A DNA stretch of 8,920 bases from a candidate division WWE3 bacterium (GTDB taxonomy: Bacteria; Patescibacteriota; 4484-211; JAGQKX01): assembly GCA_020429905.1 (NCBI GenBank), contig JAGQKX010000026.1:1-8920 (forward strand). The letters are read 5' to 3'. The notes under the pieces were generated by a model. That model ran no database searches. It saw only the letters and a list, made by a program, of their open reading frames with translations, and was not told the origin of the DNA. Shown here one piece after another: positions 6,198 to 8,920 of this stretch (position 1 is the stretch's first letter; every line of letters starts with the position of its first letter). The position numbers were made by a program, and so were the translations under genes.

Positions 6198-7238
6198 TTA
6201 GAATTGCTGTAAGAAACGAAGGTCCCCGCTGTGGAACCAGCGTAAATCTTCGATTCCATACTTAATCATTACCAATCTATCTAATCCCATTCCCCAGGCA
6301 AATCCGGAATATTCATTGGGGTCAATACCCGCCATGGTGAGCACATTCGGATGTATGGGGCCAGCAGGAACGAGTTCAATCCATCGTTTGCCGCGACAAG
6401 TTGAGCAATATCCCTCTTTACCCTTGCAGATAGCACAGTCAATCATAATTTCTAATCCCGGTTCAACAAAAGGAAAATAACTGGGCTGAATCCTCAACTG
6501 TACATCGCGATCGTAAAACGCCGAGAGGAAGGTTTTCAAGGTGCCAATCAGATCGCTCAGCGTGATGTTTTTATCGACATATACTCCTTCAATTTGATAA
6601 AAGGTGTGTTCATGTGTGGCATCAGTAGCTTCTTGTCTAAAACAACGACCGGGAACAATCGCGCGTACCGGAAGATCGTGCTCTTTCAAAATGGTATGTT
6701 GCATCGCAGAGGTATGGGTAATTGGAATATATCCGTTGGTTGTCCAAAATGTATCCCACATATCTCTGGCAGGATGCCCAACTGGAATATTAAGTGCTTC
6801 AAAAACATTATAATCAGTATCGATACTTCTTGGTTCGACAATTTCAAATCCCATGTTCATAAAAATATTTTCAGCTTCTCGCCTCAGCTGGGTTATCGGA
6901 TGCAGGTGCCCGATGCTGATTTTTTTGCCTGGGATGGTGACGTCTATCCAGTTTTTATCCTTTCTGAGATTCACTTCTTGGAGGTGCAGCTCCTCTTGTC
7001 TTTTGTCGTACGCGCTTTGGATAGTTGATTTTGCAGCATTTATCTTTTGACCAAAGGTGATTTTTTCTTCGGGCTTAAGAGTAGGAAGTTTCGTTTGGAG
7101 GTCTTTAAGTGGGCCTTTTTTTGACAGATATGCCACTTTTATGTCATTAAGTTGAGGTATTGCCTCGGAAGCCTTTATTTTAGTAAGAATTTCGTCTTGG
7201 ATAACAGCGAGTTCTTTCGTAAGTTCTTCAAGATTCAT
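6198..7238 (-). CDS. pheS: Phenylalanyl-tRNA synthetase alpha subunit
   Basis: PheS is the catalytic subunit that activates phenylalanine. The 346-residue protein has an N-terminal coiled-coil tRNA-binding arm (about 1-90) and a class II core with HPARDMWDTFW (155-165), HTSAMQ (175-180), motif 2 (GRCFRQEATDATHEHTFYQ, 197-215) and motif 3 (GMGLDRL, 316-322), ending in HSGDLRFLQQF. The Ala of GFAWGMG that shapes the Phe pocket is present. Residues 268-281 hold a four-Cys pattern (CxxC, six residues, CxxC) that probably binds zinc, a feature of many but not all bacterial PheS proteins. PAGPIHPNVL (291-300) replaces the commoner GAGMVHPNVL. The ATG at 7238 gives the expected N-terminus; no Shine-Dalgarno precedes it. 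The gene is 37 bases downstream of the small membrane gene and one base from pheT. Confidence 0.97.
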   Translation of the reverse strand: MNLEELTKELAVIQDEILTKIKASEAIPQLNDIKVAYLSKKGPLKDLQTKLPTLKPEEKITFGQKINAAKSTIQSAYDKRQEELHLQEVNLRKDKNWIDVTIPGKKISIGHLHPITQLRREAENIFMNMGFEIVEPRSIDTDYNVFEALNIPVGHPARDMWDTFWTTNGYIPITHTSAMQHTILKEHDLPVRAIVPGRCFRQEATDATHEHTFYQIEGVYVDKNITLSDLIGTLKTFLSAFYDRDVQLRIQPSYFPFVEPGLEIMIDCAICKGKEGYCSTCRGKRWIELVPAGPIHPNVLTMAGIDPNEYSGFAWGMGLDRLVMIKYGIEDLRWFHSGDLRFLQQF

Positions 7239-7275
7239 AAAAATATACTAATCGGAATTTAGTCTCACGATCAAA

Positions 7276-7485
7276 TTACGAAAAGACACTTAACACCAGT
7301 CGTAAGATGATGTTCACTACGAAGAAGCCAACTGCAATAGCGAGGCTTGGCATGAGATATTTGGGCTTTATGAGTTCACCCAGAGCATAGAAGAAATCTT
7401 TTTGTTGTTGGAAAATAATAAATCCGAACAATACTTGCAGAATAAGAAAAACAATAATGGTTTGGTTAAATGCAGTTCCGATCAT
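7276..7485 (-). CDS. Small two-helix membrane protein of unknown function between rplT and pheS
   Basis: The 69-residue product is not a family I recognise. It has two hydrophobic helices, at about residues 7-24 (NQTIIVFLILQVLFGFII) and 47-68 (PSLAIAVGFFVVNIILRL and on). They are joined by a polar loop (QQQKDFFYALGELIKPKYL) that may lie on the cytoplasmic side. Its start is 14 bases after the rplT stop and its end is 37 bases before pheS, so it is embedded in the translation operon on the same strand. AGGA lies only 2 bases from the ATG, too close for a good Shine-Dalgarno, and is buried in a hairpin. The intact frame, membrane pattern and tight fit in the operon support a real gene. Alternatives are a SecE-like or protein-insertion helper, but I see no SecE motif. 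Confidence 0.7.
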   Translation of the reverse strand: MIGTAFNQTIIVFLILQVLFGFIIFQQQKDFFYALGELIKPKYLMPSLAIAVGFFVVNIILRLVLSVFS

Positions 7486-7500
7486 ATTCCTGCTAGGAAT
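7486..7500 (-). promoter_or_regulatory. Perfect hairpin filling the gap before the small membrane gene
   Basis: ATTCCT, GCT, AGGAAT forms a perfect 6-bp inverted repeat with a 3-base loop. It starts at the last base of the rplT stop codon and ends one base before the ATG at 7485. In the mRNA the AGGA just before the start is paired. A ribosome finishing rplT would melt the stem, so the layout fits translational coupling of the small gene to rplT. No T-run follows, so it is not a rho-independent terminator. Confidence 0.45.
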
Positions 7501-7847
7501 TATTTATTCATTACCTTATCTACAATAGTATCAAAAGTAGATGGATCGTGCATAGCGATTTTGCTGAGCACTTTTCTGTCTAATTCAAGTGGTGATGCAG
7601 TTAGATTGTGGATGAAGTCCCGATAGCTGTGACCGCGGGCCTTTAGGCCAGCATTAATACGAGTAATCCAGAGTCGTCGCATGGTTCGTTTCTTTTGTTT
7701 ACGGTTAACATATGAGTGCTTCAGGGCATGTAGTATACCTTCCTTAGCACCACGTACTGATCTCCGGCGATGCCCTCGGAATCCTTTAGCCATTTTCTTA
7801 ATTTTGTTGTGTCGCTTGCGGCGGACGATACCAGTTTTTACTCGCAT
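7500..7847 (-). CDS. rplT: 50S ribosomal protein L20
   Basis: The 115-residue basic protein matches L20 throughout: MRVKTGIVRRKRHNKIKK, AKGFRGHRRR, the helix with RRLWITRINAGLKARGHSY (residues 58-76), and the C-terminal LDRKVLSKIAMHDPSTF. L20 binds 23S rRNA early in assembly of the large subunit and in several bacteria represses its own operon. The gene begins 3 bases after the rpmI stop. It has the clearest Shine-Dalgarno in the window, GGAGG at 7861-7865 inside the end of rpmI, with a rather long 13-base spacing. Length is normal. Confidence 0.97.
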   Translation of the reverse strand: MRVKTGIVRRKRHNKIKKMAKGFRGHRRRSVRGAKEGILHALKHSYVNRKQKKRTMRRLWITRINAGLKARGHSYRDFIHNLTASPLELDRKVLSKIAMHDPSTFDTIVDKVMNK

Positions 7848-7850
7848 AGT

Positions 7851-8063
7851 TTACTTTCTTCCTCCATATGGAAGGAATTTGCGGACTTTAGCTGCTGTTG
7901 CTTGCGTAACTTCACTCAGACCTAATTTTCGGCGAATGGTCTTTCGTCGAAGTTTCGTTCTTCCATGGCGAATACCAATCTCACCAACCATAATTTTACC
8001 TTTCCCATTTTTGGTAATGTGAAATCTTTTTTTAATTGATTTGTTCGTTTTCATTTTTGGCAT
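7851..8063 (-). CDS. rpmI: 50S ribosomal protein L35
   Basis: The 70-residue basic protein begins with the L35 signature MPKMKTNKSIKKRF, continues with ITKNGKGKIM and RHGRTKLRRKTIRR, and ends in FLPYGGRK. It is slightly longer than the usual 64-66 residues. It lies 13 bases after infC and 3 bases before rplT, the standard IF3-L35-L20 order. Only a weak AAAGAA precedes the start, so its translation is probably coupled to infC. Confidence 0.95.
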   Translation of the reverse strand: MPKMKTNKSIKKRFHITKNGKGKIMVGEIGIRHGRTKLRRKTIRRKLGLSEVTQATAAKVRKFLPYGGRK

Positions 8064-8076
8064 AATTCTTTGATAC

Positions 8077-8586
8077 TTATTTAGGTCTAATTATAAGCAT
8101 CATTTGTCTATTTTCAAACCAGATTTCTTTTTCAATTTCGGCCTCCTCTGCTAATTCGGTTAGGATTCTTTCTAATTTCTCTTGGCCAACGTCTTTGTTA
8201 CGAACCATTCTGCCTTTAAATTGTACGGTAAATTTCACTTTGTCTCCGTCTTTTAAGAAACTTCGAGCGCGTTTGATCCGAACACTGAGATCGTGATCTG
8301 CGATATTCGGTCCAAAACGTAATTGCTTAACCTCTGTACGAGATTTTCTGGCAGCTTTACGCTCTTGATCTTTCTGTTGGCGCAAAAAATGTCTAAATTC
8401 TAATAAACGAGCTACTGGTGGATTCGCACTTTCCGCGACCACGACCAAATCTAATTCCGCGTCTTTCGCTTTCTTAAGGGCTTCTTCTAACGAAACAACA
8501 CCGACATTTTCATTCTCTTGGTCGATAAGTCTCACTTCAGAAGCGTTAATTTTCTCGTTTACTTGATAGTACTTATTTTTTGCCAC
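8077..8586 (-). CDS. infC: Translation initiation factor IF-3
   Basis: IF-3 binds the 30S subunit, keeps it apart from 50S and checks the start codon. The 169-residue protein has the N-terminal domain (NEKINASEVRLID, then GVVSLEEALKKAKDAELDLV) up to about residue 75, a basic linker helix (about 76-92) and the C-terminal domain (LRFGPNIADHDLSVRIKRARSFL, then VKFTVQFKGR) to the end. The usual VCRIMDYGKF region reads VARLLEFRHF here. The start codon is GTG at 8586-8584; the frame has a stop only 6 codons upstream and no ATG near the family start, so GTG is well supported. E. coli infC also uses a rare start (AUU) for self-control. No Shine-Dalgarno is visible in the 49-base gap upstream. Confidence 0.96.
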   Translation of the reverse strand: MAKNKYYQVNEKINASEVRLIDQENENVGVVSLEEALKKAKDAELDLVVVAESANPPVARLLEFRHFLRQQKDQERKAARKSRTEVKQLRFGPNIADHDLSVRIKRARSFLKDGDKVKFTVQFKGRMVRNKDVGQEKLERILTELAEEAEIEKEIWFENRQMMLIIRPK

Positions 8587-8635
8587 GTAACAGTGCAGAT
8601 CTTAACATATTTAAACCCCATCTAGCAAGAAAGAG
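8587..8635 (-). other. Short infC leader without a recognisable L20-type leader
   Basis: Only 49 bases separate infC from the upstream gene on the same strand. Reading the minus strand there is an AT-rich stretch (GGGGTTTAAATATG) but no convincing -35/-10 pair, no strong hairpin with a T-run and no clear Shine-Dalgarno. This is too short for the long structured leaders known upstream of infC in Firmicutes. Confidence 0.4.
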
Positions 8636-8920
8636 CTATAGTTCATTCAAGATGCCATTTTCGAGGGAAAAATACGTACGTTGAGGGAACCAATCTTCTA
8701 ATTCTCCTACAGTGACAGTTTTTTCCTCGTCTTGCGGGACAAAGATAGGTAACGTTCGACTTCTGATGTAGATGGTTTGGTTTGTTTCTAGGTTTGAAGG
8801 ATCCATTTGCCAAAAATATTTCCCATAGGCTTGCCACGAATCGGCATGATTAATTGTCACGACAGATGGAGTTTCGACTTCTAAATCAACTTGGGCTGCC
8901 CGCATCCCGTTATATCCAAT
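8636..8920 (-). CDS. C-terminal fragment of an unrecognised protein (5' end beyond the window)
   Basis: The frame is open to the window edge and ends in TAG at 8638-8636, giving 94 residues. Reading through the edge adds IGYNG before the first internal Met (8905), so that ATG need not be the start. The sequence is beta-rich with several Trp and Tyr (VDLEVETPSVVTINHADSW, then AYGKYFWQMDPSN and ELEDWFPQRTYFSLENG). It has no membrane helix and no motif I recognise. The SVVTINHADSWQAY stretch loosely recalls the soluble C-terminal part of some membrane glycosyltransferase-like proteins, but I would not name it on that. It is in the same direction as infC with a 49-base gap and may share its transcript. 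Confidence 0.65.
   Translation of the reverse strand: MGYNGMRAAQVDLEVETPSVVTINHADSWQAYGKYFWQMDPSNLETNQTIYIRSRTLPIFVPQDEEKTVTVGELEDWFPQRTYFSLENGILNEL

Noticed and set aside
6197..6259. 21-residue N-terminal extension of pheT from the ATG at 6259
   Set aside because: It lies inside pheS coding sequence, and the family start MKISQNWLKEF begins at 6196, one base after the pheS stop.
6594..7050. Several + strand frames opposite pheS
   Set aside because: They are antisense to conserved catalytic motifs of PheS; no independent coding signal is visible.
7276..7485. Assignment of the 69-residue protein as SecE
   Set aside because: SecE in most bacteria has one core helix with a conserved preceding amphipathic segment and sits next to nusG; neither is seen here.

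Overview
The window looks like a chromosomal piece of a Patescibacteria (CPR) bacterium, plausibly of the Microgenomates type. This is inferred from gene content and style, not from a search. The clues are a compact layout with gaps of 1 to 74 bases, few clear Shine-Dalgarno sites, a secreted Cys-rich protein with long Pro-Thr linkers, and PilN and PilO homologues without an adjacent PilP or PilQ. No stretch over 300 bases lacks a gene. I found no tRNA, rRNA, CRISPR array, insertion sequence or toxin-antitoxin pair.

Left part (1-3773, + strand): a cell-surface and type IV pilus region. It opens with the last 51 codons of a gene that begins outside the window (frame 3, ending at 158). A single-pass membrane protein of unknown function (201-776) follows. 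Next comes a 558-residue secreted modular protein (783-2459) with a Cys-rich head, beta-sandwich-like modules and a (Pro-Thr)12 linker. Its last 48 residues closely match the end of the truncated first gene, 37 of 48 identical, so the two surface proteins share a conserved C-terminal module. PilN-like (2534-3085) and PilO-like (3072-3773) inner-membrane pilus assembly proteins come next and overlap by 14 bases. I infer that the secreted proteins are pilus-associated or otherwise surface-displayed.

Right part (8920-3794, - strand): a translation operon read toward the left. The order is the C-terminal end of an unknown protein, infC (IF3, GTG start), rpmI (L35), rplT (L20), a 69-residue two-helix membrane protein of unknown function, pheS and pheT. 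The infC-rpmI-rplT-pheS-pheT order is classical. The membrane gene between rplT and pheS is the unusual part, and a perfect 6-bp-arm hairpin occupies the gap in front of it.

The two blocks converge, with only 20 bases between the pilO-like and pheT stop codons and no obvious terminator. The best candidates for something undescribed are the shared C-terminal module of the tandem secreted proteins beside the pilus genes, and the small membrane gene inside the L20-PheRS operon.
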